Shown in pieces: positions 1-9,067 of a stretch of 64,000 nucleotides of DNA. Each line of letters opens with the position of its first letter. Within the stretch, counting starts at the first letter, position 1. Source of the DNA: Streptococcus panodentis (lineage in GTDB: Bacteria; Bacillota; Bacilli; Lactobacillales; Streptococcaceae). Where the stretch lies: the NCBI RefSeq assembly GCF_017884005.1, contig NZ_QFAY01000014.1, forward strand, positions 1 to 64,000, in the 5' to 3' direction. The notes beneath the pieces were generated by a model. The model saw only the letters and a program-made list of their open reading frames with translations. It searched no databases and had not been told where the DNA came from. A program made the translations under genes and the position numbers.

Positions 1-133
1 CGGGGGACTGTGAGAGGTTGGGAATAAAACAAACGCAGTTTGTGTCAAAACAGTCCGGGGGACTGTGAGAGGTTGGGAATAAAACAAACGCAGTTTGTGT
101 CAAAACAGTTCGGGGGACTGTGAGAGGTTGGGG
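1..133. repeat. 55-bp tandem repeat, 2.4 copies
   Basis: The unit beginning CGGGGGACTGTGAGAGGTTG starts at 1, 56 and 111. The first two copies differ only at the last base before the next unit, and the third diverges after about 20 bases. The array is probably cut by the window edge. Start codons inside it give only short reading frames without ribosome sites, so I read it as non-coding. Confidence 0.9.
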
Positions 134-159
134 ATGGGGAAAACAAAGTTTTCCTCAAT

Positions 160-435
160 GGTAGGAGCTTTTTGGAGTCTAAAAGACGAACAATCTTGAC
201 ACATCCTAACGGATGTTTCATCCGTAACCTCAAAGCAATGCTTTTGTTGCTTCCTCTCGGAAGCTCTATCTATAACCTCAAAAGCTCCACTGGAGCTTTT
301 GAGCAATCAGCTACCGCGTCAAAAGTTTTTTACCAAAACAAAGCAAGACTGAAAGACTTTTTATACAATATCTTCCAAAAGATGCCTCCCTCTGCGGGTG
401 AGGACGCAGCCATCATGGGAGTCTGTCTCATCCTC
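160..435 (-). repeat. Large dispersed repeat R1, copy a
   Basis: Read on the minus strand, this stretch matches 37069-37290 and 48379-48564 in long blocks: the GACAGACTCCC start, the GCTTTGTTTTGGTAAAAAAC block, and the module around TTACGGATGAAACATCCGTT. This copy holds an extra internal module (AAAGCTCCAGTGGAGCTTTT followed by a GAGGTTATAGATA block) that is also in copy c and resembles the boxB module of streptococcal BOX elements. It is a modular, non-coding mobile repeat. Reading frames across it are not supported. Confidence 0.75.
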
Positions 436-520
436 TTTATCTCCAGCCTCCAACAGTCCTTCTGGACTGTTGGAGCAAGGTGAGCTGACAAAGTCATCAA
501 AGAGAAACGAAATGACGATA
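436..520 (+). repeat. Right half of a MITE R2 copy
   Basis: The right-end signature AAATGACGA followed by TA (512-520) matches the right ends of the R2 miniature elements at 15398, 29526, 30641 and 62661. A short palindrome (CCAACAGTCC..GGACTGTTGG) sits before it, as in the copy at 48222. No left end is recognisable nearby, so this is a partial or rearranged copy. Confidence 0.6.
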
Positions 521-692
521 CAAGCTCCACAGTCCGCTGGATTGTGTGAGCGGGCCGAACTGCTGAAGGCGGACAGACTCAAGGAAGGGTTTCTGAACAA
601 GTCTAGTATAAAAGTATTTTTGGTTTTGCTTTATCCTCTGCAAAATAGAAAGGAGACAGAAAATCTGGCCTGCCGTTCCTTTTCTGCGGGTG

Positions 693-810
693 AAAAAGCT
701 TGATTCTTCCAAGCTTTTTTAGTATCATTTCTCATTTATGAAAAAACAAATTTTATTTCTGAAAAGATGCATATTTATATCGCTGGAAGGCCTGTCTTTC
801 CAGCTTTTTT
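693..810 (+). terminator. Two consecutive intrinsic terminator-like hairpins
   Basis: AAAAAGCTT..AAGCTTTTTT (693-720) and GCTGGAAGG..CTTTCCAGC followed by TTTTTTC (783-810) are two short hairpins with T-runs. They would stop transcription coming from before the window. The following 811-980 is AT-rich, with a -10-like TATAAT near 914, and probably holds the rgg promoter. Confidence 0.55.
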
Positions 811-990
811 CTATATTAATTTTTAATAAAGTAAAAAAATCACTATATTGTGTTACTTTAGAATTCAAATTAATCTAATTGTATCATCGTGAAAACATTC
901 GTAATATTTTTTTAATATAATCGTAATAGTTTACTAGTATATTAAAAGTAGTAAAAAAACTTGTTACATATTTGCAAGTGAGGTGTGCTG

Positions 991-1872
991 ATGCTAAAAA
1001 CTTCAGGGAAAATTTTCAAAATTATCAGAGAATCAAAAAATATGTCTCTTAAGGAGGTGGCAGCAGGCGATATTTCAGTAGCTCAGCTGTCACGCTATGA
1101 GCGCGGTATGAGCGGGATTACGGTGGATGCGTTCTATAATTGCTTAAAGAATATGGCTGTTTCGCTGGATGAGTTTCAGTATGTCTACCATAACTATACA
1201 GAAGCAGATGATTTGGTCTTTTCCAACCGGCTGTCAGAAGCTTATCGGGAAAACAATCTGGTGAAACTGGAGAGCATTTTGGCTGAATGCCAGGCTTTGG
1301 AGAAAGAATTTCCCAAGAAAAAGAACTACCGGCTCAATACCATCATTGCCATGGGGACTCTCTCTCACTGCGACCAGCACTTTCAGGTCAGTAAAAAAGA
1401 TGTGGACTACCTGACGGACTATCTCTTCTCAGTGGATGAATGGGGCCGTTATGAGCTCTGGCTCTTTACCAACAGCGTGGACCTGCTGACATCCAGCACG
1501 CTGGAAACCTTTGCCAGTGAGATGATCAACCGTACCCAGTTCTATAATAATCTGCCGGAAAACCGCAGGCGGATTATCGCCATGCTGCTCAATGTCATCA
1601 GTGTCTGCATCGAAGAAAATCACCTGCAGGTGGCTATGAAATTCCTCAATTATATGGATAATTTAAAAATCCCTGAAACAGAGCTGTATGAGAGAATTCT
1701 CATAAAATTTTACAAGGCTCTCTATTCATACAGAGTCGGCGGTTCCTATGCCCTGACGGAGATGGAGCAGTGTCTGGGGACTTTAGAATTTTTAAGCGCC
1801 TATGGTGCCGCTCAGAGGATGAAAGAGCAGATGGAGCGGATTGTCCTGCCGCAGTTGCAGATTTGCAAATAG
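991..1872 (+). CDS. rgg: Rgg-family transcriptional regulator of the glucosyltransferase gene
   Basis: A 293-residue Rgg protein: an XRE-type helix-turn-helix at about residues 7-60 (SLKEVAAG..SRYERG) followed by an all-helical C-terminal sensor region typical of the family. I start at ATG 991 because GAGG at 980-983 is correctly spaced; GTG 985 would sit almost on the ribosome site. It lies 72 bp upstream of the glucosyltransferase in the same direction. In S. gordonii the rgg next to gtfG is a positive regulator of glucosyltransferase expression, and the same role is inferred here. No short hydrophobic pheromone gene was seen beside it, so whether it responds to a peptide is unknown. Confidence 0.93.
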   Translation: MLKTSGKIFKIIRESKNMSLKEVAAGDISVAQLSRYERGMSGITVDAFYNCLKNMAVSLDEFQYVYHNYTEADDLVFSNRLSEAYRENNLVKLESILAECQALEKEFPKKKNYRLNTIIAMGTLSHCDQHFQVSKKDVDYLTDYLFSVDEWGRYELWLFTNSVDLLTSSTLETFASEMINRTQFYNNLPENRRRIIAMLLNVISVCIEENHLQVAMKFLNYMDNLKIPETELYERILIKFYKALYSYRVGGSYALTEMEQCLGTLEFLSAYGAAQRMKEQMERIVLPQLQICK

Positions 1873-1876
1873 AAGC

Positions 1877-1942
1877 AACCTCCTTCGGAAAAAGATTAAA
1901 ATAAAGGTAAAACTTTATACTTAATTATTTCAGAAGGAGGTT
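1877..1942 (+). promoter_or_regulatory. Inverted repeat able to hide the gtf ribosome-binding site; gtf promoter inside the loop
   Basis: AACCTCCTTC (1877-1886) and GAAGGAGGTT (1933-1942) form a perfect 10-bp inverted repeat. The right arm is the Shine-Dalgarno of the glucosyltransferase gene. A -10-like TATACT (1916-1921) lies in the loop. Read-through RNA from rgg could fold and hide the ribosome site, whereas RNA starting near 1928 would lack the left arm. The pairing is seen; the regulatory role is inferred. Confidence 0.6.
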
Positions 1943-1944
1943 TT

Positions 1945-4900
1945 ATGATGGAGAAAAAAGTTCATTATAAAATGCATAAGGTCAAGAAGAACTGGGTAGC
2001 CATCAGTGTGACTGCCTTGTCGCTTCTCGTTGCCCCTAAAGTTCTCAGCCTTGAGGCAGAGACTGTTCATGCAGACGATCTGAATCAGGCAGCGCTTGAT
2101 AAAGAAAGCTCAGAAAAGCAAACGGACCAAACAGAAGCTGCTTCAGCCAATCAGGGCAGTCTGTCTGATCAGCTGCCGGCAGAAACTGCGGCTGCTGCAA
2201 ATGCAACTAAGGGAACTTATGAAGCTGCAGCACTCACCAGCCCGGTGACAGCTACGGATGCAGAACAGGCTGCTGTTAAAGAGGCAGCCCCAAAAGCGGA
2301 TCAGCCAGCTCCTGCATCAGCAGAAAAGACGGCTGCAGTATCTGCTGACCAAGCACAGCCAGCCAGCCCGGCAGCAACCAGTGAAGCTGCCAAGACAGCA
2401 GCGCCTGCTCAAGCGAAGGAAGTCCGGCAGGCTGCTGAAAAGCCAGCGGAGTCAGCTGTTTCTGACAATGCTGCTGCCCAAAAAGCCCTTCTGAATAAGG
2501 ACCGCAGCCCAGAAGCTGTGGCCGGTCAAAAGACAGCGGCTGAAAGATTAGCCGCTGCTCAAAATCGGGCCGCAGCAGAAGATAAAACAGGGCATGAAGA
2601 GGATGCGCTGGCTCATATCAAGACGATTGACGGCAAACAGTATTATGTTCAGGATGACGGCACGGTTAAGAAGAACTTTGTCCTTGAATTGGATGGCAAA
2701 ATCCTGTATTTTGATGCGGAAACCGGTGCTCTGCTGGACTCTGCTGAATATCAGTTCAAGCAGGGAACGACCAGTCTTAATAATGAATTTACCAGAAAAA
2801 ATGCCTTCTACGGCACTACATCCAAGGACATTGAAACGGTAGACAACTACCTGACGGCCGACAGCTGGTACCGGCCAAAAGAAATTCTCAAAAACGGCAC
2901 GACCTGGACTGCATCAACAGAAAAGGATTTCCGTCCGCTCTTGATGGCTTGGTGGCCTGACAAGCAGACTCAGATCAACTACCTCAACTACATGAATCAG
3001 CAGGGGCTGGGAGGCAACGCCGCTTTTGAAAGCAAGGCAGAGCAGTCTGCCCTGACTCTGGCTGCTCAGAATGTCCAAAGAAAGATCGAGGAAAAAATCG
3101 GTCAGGAAGGCAGCACGACCTGGCTGAGAACCCTGATGGGAGCCTTTGTCAAGACCCAGCCAAACTGGAATATCTCTACTGAGTCCGAAACATTTGGGGA
3201 CAACAAAGATCATCTGCAAGGCGGCGCTCTGCTCTATACCAATAATAAGAGAACTTCTTATGCTAATTCAGACTACCGTCTGCTGAACCGCACACCGACC
3301 AGCCAAACCGGGACACCAAAATACTTTATCGATCAGTCAAACGGCGGATACGAATTTCTGCTGGCCAATGATATTGACAATTCCAATCCAGCTGTTCAGG
3401 CAGAACAGCTCAACTGGCTCCACTTTATGATGAACTTCGGCAGTATCGTAGCCAATGATCCGACTGCTAACTTTGACGGAGTGCGGGTGGATGCAGTGGA
3501 CAATGTCAATGCCGACCTCCTGCAGATTGCTTCTGACTACTTCAAGGCTTACTATGGGGTCAATGACAGCGAAGCCAAGGCGATTGCGCATCTGTCCATT
3601 CTGGAAGCTTGGTCTGACAATGATCCAGACTATAACAAAGACAATAAGGGTGCTCAGCTGCCGATCGACAACAAGCTGCGCCTGTCTCTTCTCTACTCTT
3701 TCCTGCGTCCTCTGAGTGTCCGCAGCGGTGTAGAGCCAACCATCAGCAACAGTCTCAATGACCGCTCCAAGGCCAATAAAAATACTGAGCGGATGGCCAA
3801 CTATGTCTTTGTACGGGCTCATGACAGCGAAGTACAGACTGTTATTGCCGATATTATCAAGAAAAATATCAATCCCAATACAGATGGTCTGACCTTCACC
3901 ATGGATGAGCTGAAAGCAGCCTTCAAGATTTACAATGCTGATATGCGCAAGGCTGACAAGGAATATACTCAGTTCAACATTCCGACAGCTTACGCCCTGA
4001 TGCTGTCCAATAAGGACTCCATTACCCGTGTCTACTACGGCGACCTTTATACAGATGACGGCCAGTACATGGCTGAAAAATCGCCTTACTACGATGCTTT
4101 GGATGCCCTCATGCGTGCCCGTATCAAGTATGCAGCCGGCGGCCAGGACATGAAAGTGGACTATATGGGCGTAGCTCGTGACAGCAGCAAGTGGGAATAC
4201 AATGGCATCCTGTCCTCTGTCCGTTACGGAACGGGTGCCAATGAGGCAAGCGACGCTGGGACAGCGGAAACCCGTACCCAAGGGATGGCGGTTATTGCTT
4301 CTAATAATCCGAATCTCAAACTGAATACTTGGGACAAGCTGCAGGTTAATATGGGAGCAGCCCACAAGAACCAATATTACCGTCCGCTGCTCTTGACGAC
4401 TAAAGACGGCATCAGCCGCTATCTGTCAGATGAAGAGGTGCCAAGCTCCCTGTGGAAGAAGACCGATGCCAACGGTATCCTGACCTTTGATATGAATGAT
4501 ATTGCCGGTTACAGCAATGTACAGGTGTCAGGCTATCTGGCGGTTTGGGTGCCGGTCGGTGCGACAGAAGACCAAGATGTCCGCGTAGCTCCAAGCAACA
4601 GCAAGTCCAAAGGCGGTCAGGTTTACAATTCCAGCACAGCGCTTGATTCACAGCTGATTTATGAAGGGTTCTCTAACTTCCAAGACTTTGCAGAAAGAGA
4701 CGACCAGTACACAAATAAAGTCATTGCTAAAAATGTCAACCTCTTTAAAGAGTGGGGAGTCACCTCCTTTGAGCTGCCGCCGCAGTATGTGTCCAGTCAG
4801 GACGGAAGTTTCCTTGATTCCATTATCCAAAACGGGTATGCATTTGAAGACCGCTACGACATGGCCCTGAGCAAGAACAATAAATACGGCTCTCTGGAAG

Positions 4901-6669
4901 ATCTGCTCAATGTCCTGCGTGCTCTGCACAGTGTCAATATTCAGGCTATTGCAGACTGGGTGCCAGACCAGATTTACAATCTGCCGGGCAAAGAAGTAGT
5001 GACAGCAACCCGGGTGAATAACTACGGTGTTTACCGCGAGGGCGCAGAAATCAAGGAAAGCCTCTATGTAGCCAACACCAAGACAGACGGCAAGGACTAT
5101 CAAGGCAAATACGGAGGCGCCTTCCTGGATGAGCTGAAGGCTAAGTATCCGTCAATTTTTGAGCGCAAGCAAATCTCCACCGGTCAAAAAATGACCACCG
5201 ATGAGAAAATCACCCAGTGGTCTGCTAAGTACTTCAATGGCACCAATATTCTGGGCCGCGGTGCTTACTATGTCCTGAAAGACTGGGCCAGCAATGAGTA
5301 CCTGTCAACAGAAAAAGGCTATACATTCCTTCCGAAGCAGCTCCTCAACAGAAAGGCTGAGACTGGCTTTAAGAGCGATACTAAGGGGATTAAATTCTTC
5401 TCAACCAGCGGCTATCAAGCCAAGGATGCCTTTATCGAAGACGAGCAGGGCAACTGGTATTACTTTGATCAGCAAGGCTACCTAGTGACCGGCGCTTATG
5501 AACTGGGCGGCAAGAAACTGTACTTCCTCAAAAACGGTATCCAGCTCCGCGATGCTCTTCGTGAAGATGAAGAAGGCAATCAGTATTATTATGATAAGAC
5601 GGGTGCTCAAATCTTAAACCGCTACTACAGTACAGACGGACGGAACTGGCGTTACTTTGATGCCAAGGGTGTTATGGCCAGAGGCTTGGTAACGCTGGAG
5701 GGCAAGGTGAAATTCTTTGATCAGGATGGTTTCCAAGTCAAGGGGAAGATGGCGCGGGCCAAGGACGGCAAGCTCCGCTACTTTGACAAGGACTCTGGTG
5801 AGCTGGTCTTCAACCGCTTTGCACAGGAAGGCGACAGCAACAACTGGTATTACTTCGGCTCAGACGGCACTGCACTGACAGGTCTCCAGACGATTGGCAA
5901 GCAAACCCTTTACTTTGATACTGACGGTAAGCAGGTCAAGGGGAAAGTGGTGACACTGGCAGATAAGTCTATCCGTTATTTTGATGCGGATTCAGGCGAA
6001 ATGGCTGTCAGCAAATTTGTCGAAGCAGCCAAGAATATTTGGTATTACTTTGACCAAGCTGGAAAAGCAGTAACAGGCCTGCAGACGATTAATCAGCAGA
6101 TTCTTTACTTCAACCAAGACGGCAGTCAGGTCAAGGGTCAGCTGATTAAGAACGATAAAGGGCAGTATTTCTACTTTGATGCAGATTCAGGCGAGCTGGT
6201 GACCAACCGCTTTGCAGAACCCACTCCAAATGCTTGGTATTACTTTGGCCAGGACGGTGTGGCGTATACTGGAGCGAGACGGATTGGCAAGCAAAATCTT
6301 TACTTTGATGCCAACGGCAAGCAGGTTAAAGGGCAGTTAGTGGCTGTATCCGGTAAAAATTACTATTACGATGCCGATTCTGGTGAACAGGCCGTCAGCA
6401 AGTTTGTTGAAGTGACGCCAACTGTTTGGTATTACTTCGGTCAGGACGGCGCTGCTTACACCGGTGCAAAGCGCATCAACGGCCAAGACCTTTACTTTGA
6501 TGCTGACGGCAAGCAGGTCAAGGGTCAGGTGAGATATGTCAATGGTGCTTATCGCTATTATGATCCAAACTCCGGCGCCATGGTCCGCAACAAGTGGATT
6601 CAGCTGGATGACGGTACTTGGTACTACTTTGACCACAGCGGCCGGGGCAGACGCTTCAACTGGGTATAA
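1945..6669 (+). CDS. gtfG/gtfP-like: Secreted glucosyltransferase (GH70 glucansucrase)
   Basis: A 1574-residue extracellular glucansucrase that makes alpha-glucan from sucrose, for adhesion and biofilm matrix. The long signal sequence (YKMHKVKKNW, hydrophobic core 18-36, likely cut near A43) resembles the KxYKxGKxW type. Then come an Ala/Pro/Gln-rich variable stretch (about 44-210), the catalytic core, and a C-terminal glucan-binding region (about 1140-1574) with many WYYF..YFD repeats. The catalytic triad is visible: D516 in RVDAVDN, E554 in LEAWSDN and D627 in RAHDSEVQ, with the 38 and 73 residue spacing of mutans GTFs. There is no LPXTG anchor. Start ATG 1945 follows AAGGAGG; ATG 1948 is also possible. 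As the gene directly after rgg it corresponds to S. gordonii gtfG / S. sanguinis gtfP. The linkage type of the product cannot be read safely from the sequence. Confidence 0.95.
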   Translation: MMEKKVHYKMHKVKKNWVAISVTALSLLVAPKVLSLEAETVHADDLNQAALDKESSEKQTDQTEAASANQGSLSDQLPAETAAAANATKGTYEAAALTSPVTATDAEQAAVKEAAPKADQPAPASAEKTAAVSADQAQPASPAATSEAAKTAAPAQAKEVRQAAEKPAESAVSDNAAAQKALLNKDRSPEAVAGQKTAAERLAAAQNRAAAEDKTGHEEDALAHIKTIDGKQYYVQDDGTVKKNFVLELDGKILYFDAETGALLDSAEYQFKQGTTSLNNEFTRKNAFYGTTSKDIETVDNYLTADSWYRPKEILKNGTTWTASTEKDFRPLLMAWWPDKQTQINYLNYMNQQGLGGNAAFESKAEQSALTLAAQNVQRKIEEKIGQEGSTTWLRTLMGAFVKTQPNWNISTESETFGDNKDHLQGGALLYTNNKRTSYANSDYRLLNRTPTSQTGTPKYFIDQSNGGYEFLLANDIDNSNPAVQAEQLNWLHFMMNFGSIVANDPTANFDGVRVDAVDNVNADLLQIASDYFKAYYGVNDSEAKAIAHLSILEAWSDNDPDYNKDNKGAQLPIDNKLRLSLLYSFLRPLSVRSGVEPTISNSLNDRSKANKNTERMANYVFVRAHDSEVQTVIADIIKKNINPNTDGLTFTMDELKAAFKIYNADMRKADKEYTQFNIPTAYALMLSNKDSITRVYYGDLYTDDGQYMAEKSPYYDALDALMRARIKYAAGGQDMKVDYMGVARDSSKWEYNGILSSVRYGTGANEASDAGTAETRTQGMAVIASNNPNLKLNTWDKLQVNMGAAHKNQYYRPLLLTTKDGISRYLSDEEVPSSLWKKTDANGILTFDMNDIAGYSNVQVSGYLAVWVPVGATEDQDVRVAPSNSKSKGGQVYNSSTALDSQLIYEGFSNFQDFAERDDQYTNKVIAKNVNLFKEWGVTSFELPPQYVSSQDGSFLDSIIQNGYAFEDRYDMALSKNNKYGSLEDLLNVLRALHSVNIQAIADWVPDQIYNLPGKEVVTATRVNNYGVYREGAEIKESLYVANTKTDGKDYQGKYGGAFLDELKAKYPSIFERKQISTGQKMTTDEKITQWSAKYFNGTNILGRGAYYVLKDWASNEYLSTEKGYTFLPKQLLNRKAETGFKSDTKGIKFFSTSGYQAKDAFIEDEQGNWYYFDQQGYLVTGAYELGGKKLYFLKNGIQLRDALREDEEGNQYYYDKTGAQILNRYYSTDGRNWRYFDAKGVMARGLVTLEGKVKFFDQDGFQVKGKMARAKDGKLRYFDKDSGELVFNRFAQEGDSNNWYYFGSDGTALTGLQTIGKQTLYFDTDGKQVKGKVVTLADKSIRYFDADSGEMAVSKFVEAAKNIWYYFDQAGKAVTGLQTINQQILYFNQDGSQVKGQLIKNDKGQYFYFDADSGELVTNRFAEPTPNAWYYFGQDGVAYTGARRIGKQNLYFDANGKQVKGQLVAVSGKNYYYDADSGEQAVSKFVEVTPTVWYYFGQDGAAYTGAKRINGQDLYFDADGKQVKGQVRYVNGAYRYYDPNSGAMVRNKWIQLDDGTWYYFDHSGRGRRFNWV

Positions 6670-6706
6670 GGTAAGTGAAATTTGAACTTTTAGCTTTCTG
6701 ATACAC

Positions 6707-6745
6707 AAAAAACGATAACTTCCAAATGATGAGTTATCGTTTTTT
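6707..6745. terminator. Bidirectional intrinsic terminator
   Basis: AAAAAACGATAACT and AGTTATCGTTTTTT form a 14-bp stem with A and T runs on both sides, between the convergent glucosyltransferase and MFS genes. Confidence 0.9.
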
Positions 6746-6790
6746 ATCATCTTTTAGTTTGCTGTTCCTTCCAAGGCAATAGGATTGAAT

Positions 6791-8035
6791 TCATCGGGCT
6801 TCTTTTATATCGTTCTTTCTTTCAAGAGACAGGATCAGAGCCATCACGCCGATAAAGCTGAAGATTAGCCAGCTAGCCTTCATATTCCAAAGAGCTAGAC
6901 TGGAGAAGATCATAGTCCCCAGAGGAACGGAGAAGGAAAAGAGCAGACTTAGGAAGCTGGAAGTCTGAGCGAGAACGTTGGAAGGCAGCTTGCTCAGCAA
7001 GAGAGTGTTGATTTTTGGGTTGATCTTGCCGGAGATATAAGCAAGTAAAAAGCCGAAAGCAATGCCGACGAAAACAGGAAGGTGCAAGAAGTTGCTGACA
7101 GCAAGCAGAATCATCATAAGGGCGGCCCAGATGATGAGCTGATGGAGTGCTAAACGGCTGAAGTAATCGTTGGGAGTCAGGCTGGCTGCGATCATGGCTA
7201 GGACAAGCGTCGTCTGAAGAATCAAGAGCGACTGGCTAAAAGATAGATGAAAGATGGGGTTGTCTAGCAAGTAGAGATTATAAAGAGCTATCAGAGAACC
7301 TGCCATAGCGTTAATGACCAAGATTTGCGCCAGCAGTTTGAGAAAGTTATTAGAGCCCTCCTGCTCAAAGATGAGTTTGGACGATGTATACATTTTTTTC
7401 AGTTCTTCCTTGAGAGGAGGTTTATTCTCAGAAATGGTTACCGGATCATGGGTCAATCGACGTCGGACGAGATAGAGGGTGGTAGAGGAGAGCAGGAAGG
7501 TTAAAGAATTGACTAAAGCGACTAGGAAAAAGTTTTGCTGGCTGATTGCTAAGAGCCAAACTCCTAAAGCCTGACCAGCTAGACTACAAAGAAAACTGAT
7601 AAGCTGGGTAAAGGAGAAGGCCTCCATTAGATCTTGCTCGGGAATGTTCTTTTTCAAAATTGGCATTTGCAGACCACTTCGATAGTCGCTGATAATATCA
7701 GAAAGAATATTCATGAAGCAGACCACTGAAAAGGCTAGATAAGAGCTGGAACGAGTCATAAAGGCGACAAGGATAAAGAGCAGGGCTTGCACATAGCCAA
7801 AATGAATCAGCCAACGAGCTTTATGGACGGTCTTATCAGCTTTGATACCGACAAAAATAGTAAAGAAAGTCGGAACCAGAACGATGAAATTAGCCAGGGC
7901 AATGGCAAACTTGGGGTTGGGCATGCTGGAAGCAAATACAACAAAAACAATATTGAAAATAGAAGCTCCCAAGGTATTGAAGATTCGGGAGAGGCTGATA
8001 AAAGCAAATAATGTATTCCGTAAGGCAAGTTTCAT
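6791..8035 (-). CDS. MFS transporter, macrolide-efflux (MefA/Bcr-like) type
   Basis: A 414-residue membrane protein with about 12 hydrophobic segments, of the major facilitator efflux subfamily often annotated as macrolide efflux. It probably exports a small molecule by proton antiport; the substrate is not known. I start it at ATG 8035 because AAAGGAG stands 6 bases upstream; the longer frame from 8077 adds 14 residues without a ribosome site. It converges on the glucosyltransferase and shares its terminator. A promoter and a pair of direct repeats lie upstream, so it appears to be separately controlled. Confidence 0.85.
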   Translation of the reverse strand: MKLALRNTLFAFISLSRIFNTLGASIFNIVFVVFASSMPNPKFAIALANFIVLVPTFFTIFVGIKADKTVHKARWLIHFGYVQALLFILVAFMTRSSSYLAFSVVCFMNILSDIISDYRSGLQMPILKKNIPEQDLMEAFSFTQLISFLCSLAGQALGVWLLAISQQNFFLVALVNSLTFLLSSTTLYLVRRRLTHDPVTISENKPPLKEELKKMYTSSKLIFEQEGSNNFLKLLAQILVINAMAGSLIALYNLYLLDNPIFHLSFSQSLLILQTTLVLAMIAASLTPNDYFSRLALHQLIIWAALMMILLAVSNFLHLPVFVGIAFGFLLAYISGKINPKINTLLLSKLPSNVLAQTSSFLSLLFSFSVPLGTMIFSSLALWNMKASWLIFSFIGVMALILSLERKNDIKEAR

Positions 8036-8112
8036 ACAAATCTCCTTTAGCAATGAATTGCTTGAAAAATTTTTCAAATATAATCTATAACTGCAAGGTC
8101 TTGACAGCTTTG

Positions 8113-8183
8113 ATTATAGCAGGATAGAGCCTGATTGCAAGAGCTTTTCCGCAAGTGGTCAGGTCTCCTAGGTAAGTGGTCAG
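8113..8183 (-). promoter_or_regulatory. Promoter of the MFS gene with 21-bp-spaced direct repeats
   Basis: On the minus strand TTGCAA (8135-8140), a 16-bp spacer and TATAAT (8113-8118) form a good promoter. Upstream, the decamer CTGACCACTT occurs twice (8153-8162 and 8174-8183), exactly 21 bp apart. Repeats on the same helix face about 35 bp above the -10 box are the layout used by LytTR-family regulators (ComE, BlpR, BrsR types). The promoter is well supported; the regulator class is inferred. Confidence 0.55.
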
Positions 8184-8481
8184 ATTCTGAAAGTGACTTG
8201 CGAGAGCTCTTTTGAGTTTTATATAAAATAGAAAGCAGAGTACTTGTTGCATTGATTCAGCGATTTTTAGAGTAAAGATGTTAACGTCAGCAGAGTCTGT
8301 CCCACCACCATCAAAAACTCCGCTTTCTAATTGAGAATTATCCGCCAGTCGCCTCGGATAAAGAAATATGCTTGGCCTCTCAAAAAATCTAAAAACCTGT
8401 CCTAGATGTTTCATCGTCTTCCCTCCTTGCACTTGCTCATAACAAAATAATTTTCAATAACAGAAGAGCGGCCAAACATGA
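8184..8481. other. Intergenic, no gene supported
   Basis: The minus-strand reading frame across 8085-8432 has no ribosome site and no recognisable protein features, and it overlaps the promoter above. I see no other clear element until the -10 box TATAAT at 8482-8487 in front of yceD. Confidence 0.5.
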
Positions 8482-8512
8482 TATAATAAAAGAAAAAAAC
8501 AAAGAGGAACTT

Positions 8513-9043
8513 ATGTTGAACATACAAGAAATTCGCAAAAATCCAGACGGGCTGGCTTTTGATAAAAAGCTGGACTTGACAGAAGAGTTGAAAGGGCGCA
8601 ATGCTGAAATTTTAGATGTTCAGGGGATTGTAGCCAGCGGCAAAGCCCAGTATGAGGACGGCCTGTATTTTCTGGACTACGACCTGTCCTACACCATCAC
8701 CCTTGCTTCCAGCCGCAGTATGGAGCCGGTGGAGCTGCAGGAGTCTTACTTGGTCAATGAAGTCTTCATGGAAGAAGGCAAGACGGCCTCGCAGGAGCTG
8801 ATTGATCAAGATCTGGTCCTGCCCATTGAAAAGGGTGAAATCAATCTGGCTGAAAGTGTGGCTGATAATATTCTCCTTCATATCCCTTTGAAAATCCTGA
8901 CCGCAGCAGAAGAAGCCGGCCAGGGGTTTCTGTCCGGTCAGGATTGGCAGGTTATGACAGAGGAAGAATTTGCCGCAGCTCAGGCCGCCAAAAAAGAAGA
9001 AAACAGCCCTTTTGCTGACTTGCAAGGCCTCTTTGATGAATGA
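8513..9043 (+). CDS. yceD: YceD/DUF177 family protein
   Basis: A 176-residue cytoplasmic protein of the YceD (DUF177) family: N-terminal region with LTEELKGRNAEI, a central YFLDYDLSYTITLASSRS strand region, then SLAES-like and DLQGLFDE ends. YceD is usually encoded before rpmF and has been linked to 23S rRNA/50S biology; here it stands alone, as in other streptococci. The start ATG 8513 follows AGAGGAA and a -10 box TATAAT at 8482. The C-terminal tail is rich in Ala, Lys and Glu. The molecular role is not established. Confidence 0.8.
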   Translation: MLNIQEIRKNPDGLAFDKKLDLTEELKGRNAEILDVQGIVASGKAQYEDGLYFLDYDLSYTITLASSRSMEPVELQESYLVNEVFMEEGKTASQELIDQDLVLPIEKGEINLAESVADNILLHIPLKILTAAEEAGQGFLSGQDWQVMTEEEFAAAQAAKKEENSPFADLQGLFDE

Positions 9044-9067
9044 TTTTGCAAAAAATAAAAAAGTTTG

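Noticed and set aside
1..133. Tandem array considered as a CRISPR
   Set aside because: The units are contiguous 55-bp copies without unique spacers, and no cas genes are present.
1..712. Several frames of 60-100 codons in the first 700 bases
   Set aside because: They lie in tandem and dispersed repeats, differ between repeat copies and have no ribosome sites.
3337..4374. Long minus-strand reading frame (345 codons) inside the glucosyltransferase gene
   Set aside because: It runs antisense to the conserved catalytic domain, has no ribosome site and gives a Val/Ile/Gly-rich product without domains. It is a mirror of the codon pattern of the real gene.
8085..8432. Minus-strand frame of 115 codons upstream of the MFS gene
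   Set aside because: It overlaps the MFS promoter and the direct repeats, lacks a Shine-Dalgarno and shows no protein-like features.
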